A stretch of 64,000 bases of DNA from Arthrobacter psychrochitiniphilus (GCF_003185915.1 NZ_QHLZ01000004.1:124001-188000); one strand, 5' to 3'. Counted from the first letter of the stretch, positions 33,963 through 44,729 are shown. Numbers and translations are program-made. Notes: generated by a model not told the origin, from the letters alone.

Positions 33963-34000
33963 CGTTCGGCCATGTTAGAGACGGGTGGGAGGATGGAGAC

Positions 34001-35116
34001 ATGCGAATCCTCATTGCCCCGGACAAGTTCAAGGGGACCCTCACAGGTCCGGAAGCCGCTGCAGCCATGGCTGAAGGTGCGCTGCGGGTCTACCCCGACG
34101 CAGTAGTCACCGCCTTGCCCATAGCCGATGGCGGCGAAGGGACAGTGGAGGCTGCTGTTGCTGCTGGTTTTTCAGAGCGCCTGAACGCCGTGGTGGGGCC
34201 CATCATCAAGCCCGTTGGTGCCGTCTGGGGTTTTCACGAAGACAGCAAGGTGGCCGTCATTGAAACGGCGCAGGCCAGTGGATACCTGCTGAGCGAGCCC
34301 ACAGTGGAAAACTCCCTGCGCGCTCACTCTTATGGCTGCGGACAGTTGATTGCCGCGGCACTGGATGCCGGTGCCACGGAAATCATTATTGGTTTGGGTG
34401 GTTCCGCCATGACCGACGCCGGTACGGGCGCCCTGCGTGCGCTGGGCCTGAAACTCCTAGATGGCCAAGGGAACCTGGTACCGCTGGGCGGAGGCTCACT
34501 GCTTGACGTGGTGGCGCTTGATGCCAGCGGCTTGGATCCCCGGCTGGCGGACGTGAAGGTGCGGATGGCTGTGGATGTGGACAATCCGCTCTACGGCCTC
34601 AACGGTGCCGCACACATTTTTGGCCCTCAGAAGGGAGCGGACCCGGACGCCGTGGAACTTTTGGATGCCGGGCTGCGCAACCTGGCCTCGGTGGTCAGGG
34701 AAGCCACAGGCGTTGATATTGACACACCCGGAGCGGGAGCAGCGGGCGGTTTCCCGTCAACGTTCATCGCCTACGCCGGCGCCCTGGTGGAGCGCGGATT
34801 TGACCTTGTCGCTGACCTGATCGAACTTGAAAAAGCCCTGGATGAAGCCGATCTAGTCATCACGGGCGAAGGCTCCCTGGATGAGCAGTCGTTATCAGGG
34901 AAGGGGCCCCTGGGCGTGGCTGACGCCGCCCACGCGAGGGGCATTCCCGTGGTGGTGGTGGCCGGACGCATCACCGTGACGTTCGAGCAATTGGCCAAGC
35001 ACGGGGTGGTTGCAGCGGTCAGCGCAACGGATGTTGCCGGGTCCCCGGAAGCGGCACTGGCGGAAGCTGCCCGGTACACCACGCGTGCCACCTCCGAAGC
35101 GCTCAACGGCATCTAA
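34001..35116 (+). CDS. glxK: Glycerate kinase (GlxK/GarK type)
   Basis: A 371-residue enzyme that phosphorylates D-glycerate, linking glyoxylate or sugar-acid breakdown to glycolysis. Family motifs: MRILIAPDKFKGTLTG at the N-terminus, PIADGGEGTVEA near 42, IIGLGGSAMTDAGTGALRALG near 130 and ITGEGSLDEQSLSGKGP near 287. The ATG at 34001 follows GGGAGG and begins the conserved start; an upstream GTG at 33953 overlaps the GDPD gene and is rejected. Confidence 0.9.
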   Translation: MRILIAPDKFKGTLTGPEAAAAMAEGALRVYPDAVVTALPIADGGEGTVEAAVAAGFSERLNAVVGPIIKPVGAVWGFHEDSKVAVIETAQASGYLLSEPTVENSLRAHSYGCGQLIAAALDAGATEIIIGLGGSAMTDAGTGALRALGLKLLDGQGNLVPLGGGSLLDVVALDASGLDPRLADVKVRMAVDVDNPLYGLNGAAHIFGPQKGADPDAVELLDAGLRNLASVVREATGVDIDTPGAGAAGGFPSTFIAYAGALVERGFDLVADLIELEKALDEADLVITGEGSLDEQSLSGKGPLGVADAAHARGIPVVVVAGRITVTFEQLAKHGVVAAVSATDVAGSPEAALAEAARYTTRATSEALNGI

Positions 35117-35143
35117 AAACCCAGCGTTGAGAATAAGGTGCGG

Positions 35144-36457
35144 CTAGGGGGCCTTACTCAGGGCCGGCTCTTCTTCGTGTTCCAAAGGATCGCTTGCCGT
35201 GCCGCGCCACTTCGCCAGGGCGCTCATGCCGTGGTAAATGATCAACGCGGTGGCCGTGCCCAGTGCGATGCCCTCAAAGCTGAGGGTTCCTACGGACCAG
35301 CTGAAGTTCGCAATGCCCACAATCAGTGCGACGGCGGCCGTGGTCAAGTTGATGTTGTTGGAGAAGCTGACCTTGTTCTGCACCCAAATCCGCACCCCCA
35401 GGACACCGATCATGCCGTAGAGCAGCGTCGCGGCGCCGCCCAATACGCCCACGGGGACGGTGGCGATCAGTTCACCGAACTTGGGGGAGAAGCTCAGCAG
35501 TAGCGCGGCCAGGCCGGCCACGTAGTAGGCGGCGGTGGAGTACACCTTGGTGGCCGCCATGACGCCAATGTTTTCTGCATAGGTGGTGGTACCGGAGCCG
35601 CCGCCAAAGCCGGCCAAGGTGGTGGCAACGCCGTCGGCAATAATGGCCCGCCCAGCGTACGGGTCAAGGTCCTCACCGGTCATGAGTGCCACAGACTTCA
35701 CATGGCCAATGTTCTCGGCAATCAGAACCAGCACCACGGGGATGAAAAGGCCCAGGACGGCGAAGTGGAACGTGGGGGTTTGGAAATGGGGCAGGCCAAT
35801 CCATGCGGCGGAGTCCATCTTGCTGAAGTCAACCTCATGGCGCAGCACGGCCACCAAGTAACCCACCACCACGCCAACCAATATGGCCAGACGGCCCAAA
35901 ATACCGCGGAACAAGACGCTGACCAAGATGATGGTCAGGAGAGTGACGAGCGCCGTGATGGGCGCCTGCTCAAAGTTGCCGCGAGCCGCCGGTGCCAGAT
36001 TCAAGCCGATCAGGGCAACAATAGTTCCCGTCACCGGGGCGGGCATGAGGCGGTTGATCCACTCCGCACCGAACTTTTGCACAATCAACCCCAAGAGGGC
36101 CAGTGTCACGCCGGCCACCACAACGCCTCCCAGTGCTCCGGACACGCCAAATTGCTGTTGGGAGGCCATGATGGGGGCAATGAAGGCGAAGCTTGAGCCA
36201 AGGTAACTGGGCACACGGCCCCGGGTCATGACCAGGAACAGCAAGGTGCCGATGCCGGAGAAGAACAGTGTGGTGGCAGGGGGCATGCCGGTGATCAGGG
36301 GCACCAAGAAGGTGGCGCCGAACATGGCCACCACGTGCTGTAAGCCTATGCCGATGGTGAGGGGCCAACTTAGCCGCTCATCAGGAGTGACAACCTGCCC
36401 TGGAGTGATGGACTTGCCATCGCCGTGAACGCTCCATTTTGTGCCCAGCAAACTCAT
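35144..36457 (-). CDS. NCS2-family uracil/xanthine permease
   Basis: A 437-residue, 14-TM nucleobase:cation symporter. The N-terminal LTIGIGLQHVVAMFGATFLVP, the QQQFGVSGALGG region and the signature GFGGGSGTTTYAENIGVMAAT (about 279-299) are those of the UraA/uracil-xanthine branch. The sequence does not settle uracil against xanthine. GAGAG precedes the ATG. It converges on glxK with only 27 bp between stops and no strong terminator visible. Confidence 0.85.
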   Translation of the reverse strand: MSLLGTKWSVHGDGKSITPGQVVTPDERLSWPLTIGIGLQHVVAMFGATFLVPLITGMPPATTLFFSGIGTLLFLVMTRGRVPSYLGSSFAFIAPIMASQQQFGVSGALGGVVVAGVTLALLGLIVQKFGAEWINRLMPAPVTGTIVALIGLNLAPAARGNFEQAPITALVTLLTIILVSVLFRGILGRLAILVGVVVGYLVAVLRHEVDFSKMDSAAWIGLPHFQTPTFHFAVLGLFIPVVLVLIAENIGHVKSVALMTGEDLDPYAGRAIIADGVATTLAGFGGGSGTTTYAENIGVMAATKVYSTAAYYVAGLAALLLSFSPKFGELIATVPVGVLGGAATLLYGMIGVLGVRIWVQNKVSFSNNINLTTAAVALIVGIANFSWSVGTLSFEGIALGTATALIIYHGMSALAKWRGTASDPLEHEEEPALSKAP

Positions 36458-36525
36458 CTTTTTCTCTCTGTTTGTGCCGGGCTTAAGTATCCGGTCCGCA
36501 GATAAGAATATAGGAGGCGCGGGGC

Positions 36526-36837
36526 TTAGGGGTGCGGGATGTGTCCCTCGTTGGCCAGAAGTACGACGCCGAGGAGATCGTTCAGTGCGTGGGCCAAGTC
36601 CGGGTGGGCTAGCTCATACCGGGATCGCCGGCCTTCTGCTACTGCAACGGCCAGGCCGCATTCACGCAGGCAGGAGAGGTGGTTGGACATTTTCTGGCGG
36701 GAAACGTCCAAGCGCTTCGCCAGGTCTGCGGGATACTGCGGTTCCCTGGCCAAGCTGATCAAGATTTCGGCCCGGGTGGGGTCGGAGAGTGCATAGCCAA
36801 AACGGGCCAGCACTGCTGCGTTGCTAATGGGCTTCAT
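36526..36837 (-). CDS. ArsR/SmtB-family metal-responsive regulator
   Basis: A 103-residue winged-helix repressor: FGYALSDPTRAEILISLAR, LAKRLDVSRQKMSNHLSCLRECGLA (recognition helix with Cys in LSCLRECG), then a wing AEGRRSRYELAHPDL. The CLREC pair in or after the recognition helix resembles CmtR/NmtR-type metal sites, and a C-terminal His pair (NEGHIPHP) may add ligands. It is divergent from a cation efflux gene, so it probably senses Zn, Co, Ni or Cd and derepresses efflux. The start is set at 36837 by a TATGAT hexamer seven bases upstream. Confidence 0.85.
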   Translation of the reverse strand: MKPISNAAVLARFGYALSDPTRAEILISLAREPQYPADLAKRLDVSRQKMSNHLSCLRECGLAVAVAEGRRSRYELAHPDLAHALNDLLGVVLLANEGHIPHP

Positions 36838-36844
36838 TCTCAAT

Positions 36845-36850
36845 ATCATA
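36845..36850 (-). promoter_or_regulatory. -10 element for leaderless arsR-family mRNA
   Basis: On the minus strand TATGAT ends seven bases before the ATG at 36837. Confidence 0.5.
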
Positions 36851-36878
36851 CAGCATTTGGTGAATTCAGCGTTGACTG

Positions 36879-36884
36879 TACTAT
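36879..36884 (+). promoter_or_regulatory. -10 element for leaderless CDF efflux mRNA
   Basis: TACTAT ends six bases before the ATG at 36891. A GTGAATTCAG palindrome lies about 12 bp upstream and might be part of an ArsR operator. Confidence 0.45.
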
Positions 36885-36890
36885 TAGAGC

Positions 36891-37820
36891 ATGTCTGGTC
36901 ACAATCATTCCCACTCCCATGCTGGGGCTCCCGGCGAAAGTCACCATGGCCGCATTGCTGTGGCTTTGGGGATCACGCTGGTGGTCTTTGTTGTCCAAGT
37001 GATCGGTTCCATTATCACTGGTTCGCTGGCCCTGCTTTTCGATTCAGCGCATGTGCTCACCGATGCCGGGGGGCTGGCCATGGCGCTATTGGCTGCACGG
37101 TTGATGGTGCGGCCAGCTAACAGCAGGCGCACGTGGGGCTTTGCCCGTGCCGAGGTACTGGCGGCCACAGCGCAAGCCGCGGTGCTTCTCGCCGTCGGAC
37201 TTGTGGTGTTGGTGGAAGGCATTCAGAGGCTCTTTAATCCCACGGAGATTGCCTCCAAGGAAATGATTGTATTCGGAGCCATCGGCCTCTTGGGCAACAT
37301 TGTCTCCATGTTTGTGCTGATGGGCGGGCGCAACAAGAACTTCAACATGAGAGCCGCGTTCCTTGAGGTGGTCAACGATGCGCTCGGCTCGGTGGCCGTG
37401 ATTGTGGCCGCGATCATCATCGCCACCACTGGTTGGATGCAGGCCGACGCCCTTGTTGCCATGCTGATTGGCGCCCTGATCCTGCCGCGCACCGTGAAGT
37501 TGCTGCTGGAGACAGTCCACGTGCTGCTGGAATCGACGCCGTCCGGACTGGACCTGGACGAAGTCCGCGAGCACATTCTCGGCATTGACCACGTGCGCAG
37601 CGTGCACGATCTGCACGCCAGCCAGATCGCAACGGGTCTGCCCATTCTCTCGGCCCACGTGGTGGTGGACGATGAATGCTTCCATGACGGGCACGCACCT
37701 CAGATGCTCGACGCCCTGCAAAGTTGTGTAGCCGGGCACTTTGCTCTCAGCATTGAACATTCCACCTTCCAGCTGGAGACCGCGAGTCACGCAGAACACG
37801 AACTCGGCGCCCATCACTAA
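36891..37820 (+). CDS. Cation diffusion facilitator (zinc/heavy-metal efflux)
   Basis: A 309-residue metal/proton antiporter with six TM helices. The N-terminus is His-rich (GHNHSHSH). TM2 has the metal site LLFDSAHVLTDAGG (HxxxD). In TM5, FLEVVNDALGSV has Asn where most zinc CDFs have His (HxxxD becomes ExVND), so metal choice may be shifted. The C-terminal cytoplasmic domain has LDLDEVREHILGIDHVRSVHDLH and ends His/Glu-rich. It is divergent from an ArsR-type sensor. Confidence 0.9.
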   Translation: MSGHNHSHSHAGAPGESHHGRIAVALGITLVVFVVQVIGSIITGSLALLFDSAHVLTDAGGLAMALLAARLMVRPANSRRTWGFARAEVLAATAQAAVLLAVGLVVLVEGIQRLFNPTEIASKEMIVFGAIGLLGNIVSMFVLMGGRNKNFNMRAAFLEVVNDALGSVAVIVAAIIIATTGWMQADALVAMLIGALILPRTVKLLLETVHVLLESTPSGLDLDEVREHILGIDHVRSVHDLHASQIATGLPILSAHVVVDDECFHDGHAPQMLDALQSCVAGHFALSIEHSTFQLETASHAEHELGAHH

Positions 37821-37836
37821 GAGAGACATGAAAAAT

Positions 37837-37894
37837 GCGCCCGCCTCCCGAAAATGCGCCCCGTCTGCGGGGCGCATTTTCGGGAGGCGGGCGC
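37837..37894. terminator. Bidirectional terminator with a 26-bp perfect stem
   Basis: Arms 37837-37862 and 37869-37894 are exact complements with a 6-base loop (GTCTGC). The internal AAAATGCGCC block also repeats directly on the left side. It separates convergent CDF and phosphoglucomutase genes. Confidence 0.85.
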
Positions 37895-37910
37895 GAAACT
37901 TCCGCCGAGG

Positions 37911-39554
<1,644 letters not shown>

Positions 39555-39720
39555 GAACACAGCATGACAGAGCCGAACCCCGTATGGCACGCGTTGCCCA
39601 GAGTGTGAACTACAAAAGGAGTGCCGTTTCTAGGGTGACGATGGCTGCTGGACTACCATGGAGGTCAATACCAGTTATAAATTTGTGCCATGGCGGGCAC
39701 ACATCCTGTAGGAGAAAAAA

Positions 39721-40221
39721 GTGTCCAACCAGCCGGATCAGCCGCAGCCATACGTGCCCCCGGGCTACTACGCCCCACCGGTTCCCCCGTACATTCCTCC
39801 GGCCCAGCAGGAACAGCCGAACTATGCGCAGCCGAACTATGCGCAACCGAACTACGCCCAGCCGGCGCAGCAGGAGCAGTACGCCCAGCCGCAGTTTCAG
39901 CAGCCGCCACAGTTCAACGCCCCCGCCTACTATCAAGGCGGCCCTGGCTACCCCGGAAATTATGGGCCCAAGGGATTGAGCGTGGCGAGCATGGTCATTG
40001 GGCTGGTCTCAATCTTCATGCTCGGCATCTTCATTGTCCCGCAAATTGTGGGCGTCATCTTAGGACACAAGGGCCTCAAGCAGGAAAGTCCCCAGGGCCG
40101 TGGATTCGCTATCACGGGTCTGGTGACAAACTACCTGGCCCTGGTGGGTTACGGCCTCATTGTTGGGCTGTGGGTGGTCCTGATGGTGGCCGTTGGTTCC
40201 TCCTCCTCATACTCCTACTAA
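39721..40221 (+). CDS. DUF4190-type membrane protein with a Pro/Gln/Tyr-rich N-terminus
   Basis: A 166-residue protein. The first ~75 residues are disordered and rich in Pro, Gln and Tyr, including three tandem PNYAQ units encoded by a 15-bp repeat (39817-39861). Two TM helices follow: about 84-108 (VASMVIGLVSIFMLGIFIV) and 130-158, with the DUF4190 loop LGHKGLKQESPQGRGFAITGL between them. GTG start after AGGAG. Such proteins are common in actinobacteria and have no known biochemical role. Confidence 0.8.
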   Translation: MSNQPDQPQPYVPPGYYAPPVPPYIPPAQQEQPNYAQPNYAQPNYAQPAQQEQYAQPQFQQPPQFNAPAYYQGGPGYPGNYGPKGLSVASMVIGLVSIFMLGIFIVPQIVGVILGHKGLKQESPQGRGFAITGLVTNYLALVGYGLIVGLWVVLMVAVGSSSSYSY

Positions 40222-40230
40222 TAATCTGCC

Positions 40231-40290
40231 AAAGTACATGAGGCGGCACGGACCTTTTCGAGCAAAGGTCAGTGCCGCCTCATGTGCTTT
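40231..40290. terminator. Bidirectional terminator, ~27-bp stem
   Basis: AAAGTACATGAGGCGGCAC followed by GGACCTTT pairs across a short loop with its complement except for two positions. It lies between the convergent DUF4190 and peptide-transporter genes and has AAAG/CTTT ends. Confidence 0.85.
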
Positions 40291-40310
40291 AACGCAGGAG
40301 TGCTTGAGGG

Positions 40311-41789
40311 CTACCGGACCCCGGCCATCAACTTCTTGATGGGCTTCTTGGCCAGGAACAAGGCGGCGCCGAAGGCAATGGACACTAGACCGATCGCTAG
40401 GAAGTACGGGGTCTCATTAGCGGGGTTGTACCACTGAGCAAGCACCCCGGACATGGCCGTGCCGAGTGCGACGGAGAGGAAGAACAACGCCACCATCTGC
40501 GTCTGGAAGGCCGCCGGTGCCAGCTTGGTGGCCAGCGAGAGACCTACGGGGGAAAGCATGAGCTCGGCCACCGTGAAGAGCAGCAGGATGAACACTATGG
40601 CCAGCATCGGCACCATAGCCATGCCGGCAAACGGAATGAAGGACAGGTACGCCAGTCCCATGACAACCAGTGCCACGGAGAATTTCACGGGTGTGCCAGG
40701 CTGGCGGTCACCCCATTTGGTCCACAGCGCGGCAAACACGCCAGCCAGGATGATAATAAACACCGGGTTGATCGAGGAAACCCAGCTCGCCGGAATTTCC
40801 CAGCCGAGGATGGTTCGGTCCAGGCGCTGGTCAGAGTAGAGGGCAATCACGGTGAACTGCTGCTGGAAGAGCGACCAGAATACGGCGCTCGCCAAGAACA
40901 GCGGGATGAAGGAGAACACGCGGCTGCGCTCGAGGCCGGTGACCGTCTTATTGGCCAGGATGACGGCAAAGTAAGCAACCGCGGCCACAATAACCACGGC
41001 AACAATGACCCACTTGAGGTTTTCTGCCGTGATGAGCTTCAAGGTCACAGCAACCACGACCAGTGCCACGCCACCGACTGCCAGGGCAATAAATTTGCCG
41101 TACTGTGCGCGGGGGAGCGGGTTCGGGATCTCGTGGGCGGATTGGGGCAGGTTCTTGCGTGTCAGACCGTACTGGAGCAGACCGAAGGCCATACCCACAG
41201 CCGCTGCGGCGAAACCAACGTGGAAGCCGTATGTGACCTGCAACCAACCTGTGGCCAGAGGGCCAATGAGTCCACCAATGTTGATGCCCATGTAGAAGAT
41301 GGAGAAACCAGCATCGCGGCGGTTATCGTCCTTGGCGTAGAGGCTGCCCACTAGGGCGGTGGCGTTGGCCTTCAAACCACCGGAGCCCACGCCAATGAGA
41401 ATCAAACCCAGAGCCAGGCCCGCGGCACCCGGAACCAGTGCAAGGGAGAGGTGACCGGCCATGATCATGATGGCACTGTAGAACAGCACCTTTTCCGAAC
41501 CCATGAGGCGGTCAGCCACCCACGCACCGAGGATGGTGGAAAGGTAAACGCCGCCACCGTACGCGCCAACAATCCCCAACGCGGTGGGCTGGTCAATACC
41601 CAGGCCGCCCTGGGTGATTGAGTAGTACATGTAGTAGGCAAGAATTCCTTGCATACCGTAGAAGGAGAACCTTTCCCACAGCTCGACGCTGAAGAGGTTC
41701 AGCAGCATCTTTGGCTGGCCAAAAAATGCGGTGTCAGGATTCTTGGGGGGAGCCGTTGCCTGATCGGCGGGGCTGTTTTGTGAGCTCAC
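40311..41789 (-). CDS. POT/PTR-family di-/tripeptide:H+ symporter
   Basis: A 492-residue membrane transporter with about 14 helices. FSVELWERFSFYGMQGILAYYM in helix 1 is the POT ExxERFxYYG signature, and DAGFSIFYMGINIGGLIGP (about 155-173) is the PTR2 family signature. It imports small peptides. Start GTG after a weak GAAGAT. Its promoter region is shared with the divergent rhodanese gene. Confidence 0.9.
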   Translation of the reverse strand: MSSQNSPADQATAPPKNPDTAFFGQPKMLLNLFSVELWERFSFYGMQGILAYYMYYSITQGGLGIDQPTALGIVGAYGGGVYLSTILGAWVADRLMGSEKVLFYSAIMIMAGHLSLALVPGAAGLALGLILIGVGSGGLKANATALVGSLYAKDDNRRDAGFSIFYMGINIGGLIGPLATGWLQVTYGFHVGFAAAAVGMAFGLLQYGLTRKNLPQSAHEIPNPLPRAQYGKFIALAVGGVALVVVAVTLKLITAENLKWVIVAVVIVAAVAYFAVILANKTVTGLERSRVFSFIPLFLASAVFWSLFQQQFTVIALYSDQRLDRTILGWEIPASWVSSINPVFIIILAGVFAALWTKWGDRQPGTPVKFSVALVVMGLAYLSFIPFAGMAMVPMLAIVFILLLFTVAELMLSPVGLSLATKLAPAAFQTQMVALFFLSVALGTAMSGVLAQWYNPANETPYFLAIGLVSIAFGAALFLAKKPIKKLMAGVR

Positions 41790-41945
41790 ATCTTCAATTT
41801 TCGCACTCGAGACGCGTTACGTCATATTTGCAATTGTGTGCATATTAGTTAGCAGCTCCCTCCCGGGTGTTCGTTGCGCTCATAGAGGGCAGCTCGGGAG
41901 CTAGGCTTAGTTAGTATTGGCTTTTATTTTCAAGGAGAGAATCAC

Positions 41946-42272
41946 ATGTCAGACATCATGAACGTAACGGTCGCCGATCTGGGCGGGGATGCTGTGATCC
42001 TGGATGTCCGCGAAGACTACGAGTGGGAAGCCGGCCATGTGGACGGTGCCCTGCACATCCCGTTGGAGCAGTTGCCGGCCAGATTTGAGGAGCTGGACCC
42101 TGACGTTGACGTCAACGTCATTTGCCGCACTGGCGGACGATCCTTTAGGGCCACCACCTGGCTGGTGCAAAACGGTTACAGCGCCTTCAACGTCATTGGC
42201 GGCATGGGTGCCTGGTTTGAGGCAGACAAGCCCATGGTTTCCACCAACGATCAAGCCCCGCGCGTGCTCTAA
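41946..42272 (+). CDS. Rhodanese-domain protein
   Basis: A 108-residue single-domain sulfurtransferase. The active loop is VICRTGGRS with the catalytic Cys near residue 60, framed by ILDVREDYEWEAGHVDGALHIPL at the N-terminus and NVIGGMGAWFEADKP at the end. AAGGAGAG precedes the ATG. It is 30 bp upstream of pheA and probably co-transcribed, without an evident metabolic link. Confidence 0.85.
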   Translation: MSDIMNVTVADLGGDAVILDVREDYEWEAGHVDGALHIPLEQLPARFEELDPDVDVNVICRTGGRSFRATTWLVQNGYSAFNVIGGMGAWFEADKPMVSTNDQAPRVL

Positions 42273-42302
42273 CTCCCTTCCCCCATCAACGACAGGCCCC
42301 CC

Positions 42303-43241
42303 ATGACAGACGCGCCCTTTGACTCCAGCTTGCCCCTGACCTTTCTTGGGCCGGAAGGAACCTTTACCGAGGCTGCCCTGCTACAGGTTCCGGGCGCTGG
42401 TGCGATGCTACGGATCCCGTCAACCAATGCTGCGGCCGCCCTCGCCAAGGTGCGCGCCGGTGAAGCTTTTGCTGCCATGCTGCCCATTGAGAATTCCATT
42501 GAAGGCGGTGTTCCGGCCACGCTGGATGCCATCTCCAAGGGAATGGAGTTGCGGATCATTCATGAAGTAGTGGTCCCCGTCAGCTTCGTCCTGGTGGCGC
42601 CGGCCGGGGTGGAGTTGGCGAACATCAGCTCCGTGGGCACGCATCCGCATGCCTGGGCGCAGACACGGGAATGGTTTGGCGAACACCTGCCACTTGCCTC
42701 GCATGTGCCAGCAAATTCGACGGCGGCTGCCGCCCACTCGCTGCTGGAGGGTACGGATGCGTTCCAAGCTGCGGTGTGCGCTCCGCTGGTGGCAGAGCAA
42801 ACGGGGCTCAACATCCTCGCCGCAGGCATTGAGGACAACATGGGCGCCGTGACCCGGTTTGTCCTGGTGGCACGTCCTGGATCTTTGCCGGAGCCCACAG
42901 GCGCTGACAGGACCACGCTGTCCATTGCCCAGCCTGATGACCACCCGGGCGCCTTGATGGCTCTGCTGGAGCAATTTGCCAGCCGCGGTGTGAACCTGAG
43001 CCGCATTGAGTCCCGGCCCACGGGACAATTTTTGGGGCACTATGTTTTCAGTGTTGATTTGGAGGGGCACATCCGTGATGCTCGCGTGGCCGATGCGCTG
43101 CGGGGCCTGCACCGGGTAACCGCTGAAATTCGTTTCCTGGGGTCCTATCCGCGCGCCGACAAACAGCCGCCATTGATTCGCCCCTACAACTCGGATACGG
43201 CCTTTGAGGACGCCGCACACTGGGTCCAGGCCCTCCGCTAG
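42303..43241 (+). CDS. pheA: Prephenate dehydratase
   Basis: A 312-residue enzyme converting prephenate to phenylpyruvate in phenylalanine synthesis. The PDT domain has FLGPEGTFTEAAL at 13-25, LPIENSIEGGV near 60, and the catalytic VTRFVLVA near 180. An ACT domain follows (about 200-280) with ESRPTGQFLGHYVFSVDLEG, which binds Phe for feedback inhibition. The monofunctional form, without chorismate mutase, is usual in actinobacteria. Confidence 0.9.
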   Translation: MTDAPFDSSLPLTFLGPEGTFTEAALLQVPGAGAMLRIPSTNAAAALAKVRAGEAFAAMLPIENSIEGGVPATLDAISKGMELRIIHEVVVPVSFVLVAPAGVELANISSVGTHPHAWAQTREWFGEHLPLASHVPANSTAAAAHSLLEGTDAFQAAVCAPLVAEQTGLNILAAGIEDNMGAVTRFVLVARPGSLPEPTGADRTTLSIAQPDDHPGALMALLEQFASRGVNLSRIESRPTGQFLGHYVFSVDLEGHIRDARVADALRGLHRVTAEIRFLGSYPRADKQPPLIRPYNSDTAFEDAAHWVQALR

Positions 43242-43364
43242 TATCTGCCACCGGCGCATCCCTTTCGGACAAGGACCGGCAAGTCTATGCTTGGCCTATC
43301 TCCACAAGATCACTTGCAGGAGATGGAAAGAAGTTGCTCCCACCAGGGAAGAGGCGCGTCAATC

Positions 43365-43538
43365 ATGGATCAGCATGCAGAGCAAAATAATCGCCAGGAC
43401 GGCAACATTGTGAACCCGGGTAAAAATACCGGCAAGGACACATCAGTTGGTGACGAGGGTGATGACGCCAACGAGTTGCGCTTCGATGAAGAGCAACGCC
43501 TCATCCAAGAACAATCGCACCGGCCAGAAACCGACTAG
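43365..43538 (+). CDS. Small acidic protein of unknown function
   Basis: A 57-residue, Asp/Glu/Asn/Gln-rich hydrophilic protein (MDQHAEQNNRQDGN start, then GDEGDDANELRFDEEQRLIQ). GAGG lies ten bases upstream; ATGs at 43287 and 43323 are alternatives. The stop codon lies in the first copy of a 16-bp tandem repeat. Not recognised; possibly a short disordered protein. Confidence 0.4.
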   Translation: MDQHAEQNNRQDGNIVNPGKNTGKDTSVGDEGDDANELRFDEEQRLIQEQSHRPETD

Positions 43539-43574
43539 GCCCGAAACCGACTAGGCCCGAAACCGACTAGGCCC
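43527..43574. repeat. Three tandem copies of a 16-bp unit over a stop codon
   Basis: GAAACCGACTAGGCCC is repeated exactly three times (43527, 43543, 43559). The TAG stop of the small ORF is inside the first copy, so each copy re-creates a stop. Confidence 0.95.
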
Positions 43575-43610
43575 AAATCAGGCTGGTGTGCCGGCTGAAC
43601 CCCCAGCGGG

Positions 43611-44678
43611 CTAGGCCGGGCCGTTGGGTGCAGCGACCCGGACCAGCACGGCCTTGGGCTCAACACTGACCTTGACGGCTGTCGCAGGCCCGGACGGGTC
43701 TCCATCGATCTGGGTCTCCACCGGCAGGACCGTGCGAATGGTCAGGTTCCGGGAGCGGTAAAAATTGATGACCGGCAGGTGGTTCTTGTGCTGAAACACC
43801 ACTTTTCCGGCCATCGCCAGCCAGCCGAAAGCGCTGCGCGGGCTGATCACAACAACGTCCAGAACGCCGTCGTCAATTAAGGCCCCGGGCACAAAGTCAA
43901 TGCCGCCCGGCAACAGGCCACAATTGGCGAACAATACCGAACGGACCTTGCGCTGTTGGGCGGGCTCATCATCGAGAGTGATGCTGATCTTCTTGCGCCG
44001 TCCGGCCAAATGACGCAGCCCAGCCTCGCTGTAGGCTAACCAGCCCACATGCTCCTTGAGCTTGGAATTGGTGTCATTCATGACATCTGCGTCCATGCCC
44101 AAACCGGCAATGACCATGAAGGAATGTTTTGAAATAGCGCCTGTGATGCCGTCCTCGAGCTCCATCAGCCCGGCATCAATGTGGCGCTGGTGGCCAAAGA
44201 GAGCTATCTGGACACACCCTGCAATATCAGTGACATCAAGGCTCAGATTGCGGGCAAGAAGATTCCCGGTGCCCAAGGGAATGATGCCAAGGGGAATCTC
44301 AGTGTGTCGCAGGGTCTGGCCCACTGCGCGTACCGTACCGTCGCCGCCGCCCACAATAACGACGTCGGCCTTGGCTTCCAGCGCAGCCGCAGCCATGGAG
44401 AAACCAGGGTCCTCCGCGGTGGTCTCCATCAAGAGGGGCTCCGGCCAGCCAGCCATGGACACCGAGCGACTGATGAGGGTTTTCGCCGCGTCGGAACCGT
44501 TTTTGGTGGGGTTGTAGATAAAAACAACTTGCTGCTTGGCCAGATTGATTTTGTGCGGAGAATCTGCCACGGCACTGCGGGTGTGCTTTTGGGCGAGCTT
44601 GCGCACACCGAGCCAGCTGGCGCCGGAAGCAAGCACAATGATGACCACAATGAGGGCTACAAGAAGTTCGGTAGGCAT
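43611..44678 (-). CDS. Diacylglycerol/lipid kinase family protein (YegS/DgkB type)
   Basis: A 355-residue protein with an N-terminal membrane anchor (LLVALIVVIIVLASGASWLG, about 4-23). The lipid-kinase catalytic domain has VFIYNPTKNGSDAA, VVIVGGGDGTVRAVG (nucleotide loop, about 109-123) and PLGTGNLLARN near 135. The C-terminal part has the FANCGLLPGGIDFVPGA region. It probably phosphorylates diacylglycerol or a related lipid at the inner membrane. Divergent from serS. Confidence 0.85.
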   Translation of the reverse strand: MPTELLVALIVVIIVLASGASWLGVRKLAQKHTRSAVADSPHKINLAKQQVVFIYNPTKNGSDAAKTLISRSVSMAGWPEPLLMETTAEDPGFSMAAAALEAKADVVIVGGGDGTVRAVGQTLRHTEIPLGIIPLGTGNLLARNLSLDVTDIAGCVQIALFGHQRHIDAGLMELEDGITGAISKHSFMVIAGLGMDADVMNDTNSKLKEHVGWLAYSEAGLRHLAGRRKKISITLDDEPAQQRKVRSVLFANCGLLPGGIDFVPGALIDDGVLDVVVISPRSAFGWLAMAGKVVFQHKNHLPVINFYRSRNLTIRTVLPVETQIDGDPSGPATAVKVSVEPKAVLVRVAAPNGPA

Positions 44679-44717
44679 GATTGTCTAACCATAGCGGTTG
44701 AAGTTGCATTGATTGGA

Positions 44718-44723
44718 TAAGCT
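44718..44723 (+). promoter_or_regulatory. -10 element for leaderless serS mRNA
   Basis: TAAGCT ends six bases before the GTG at 44730. Confidence 0.5.
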
Positions 44724-44729
44724 TAGGAC

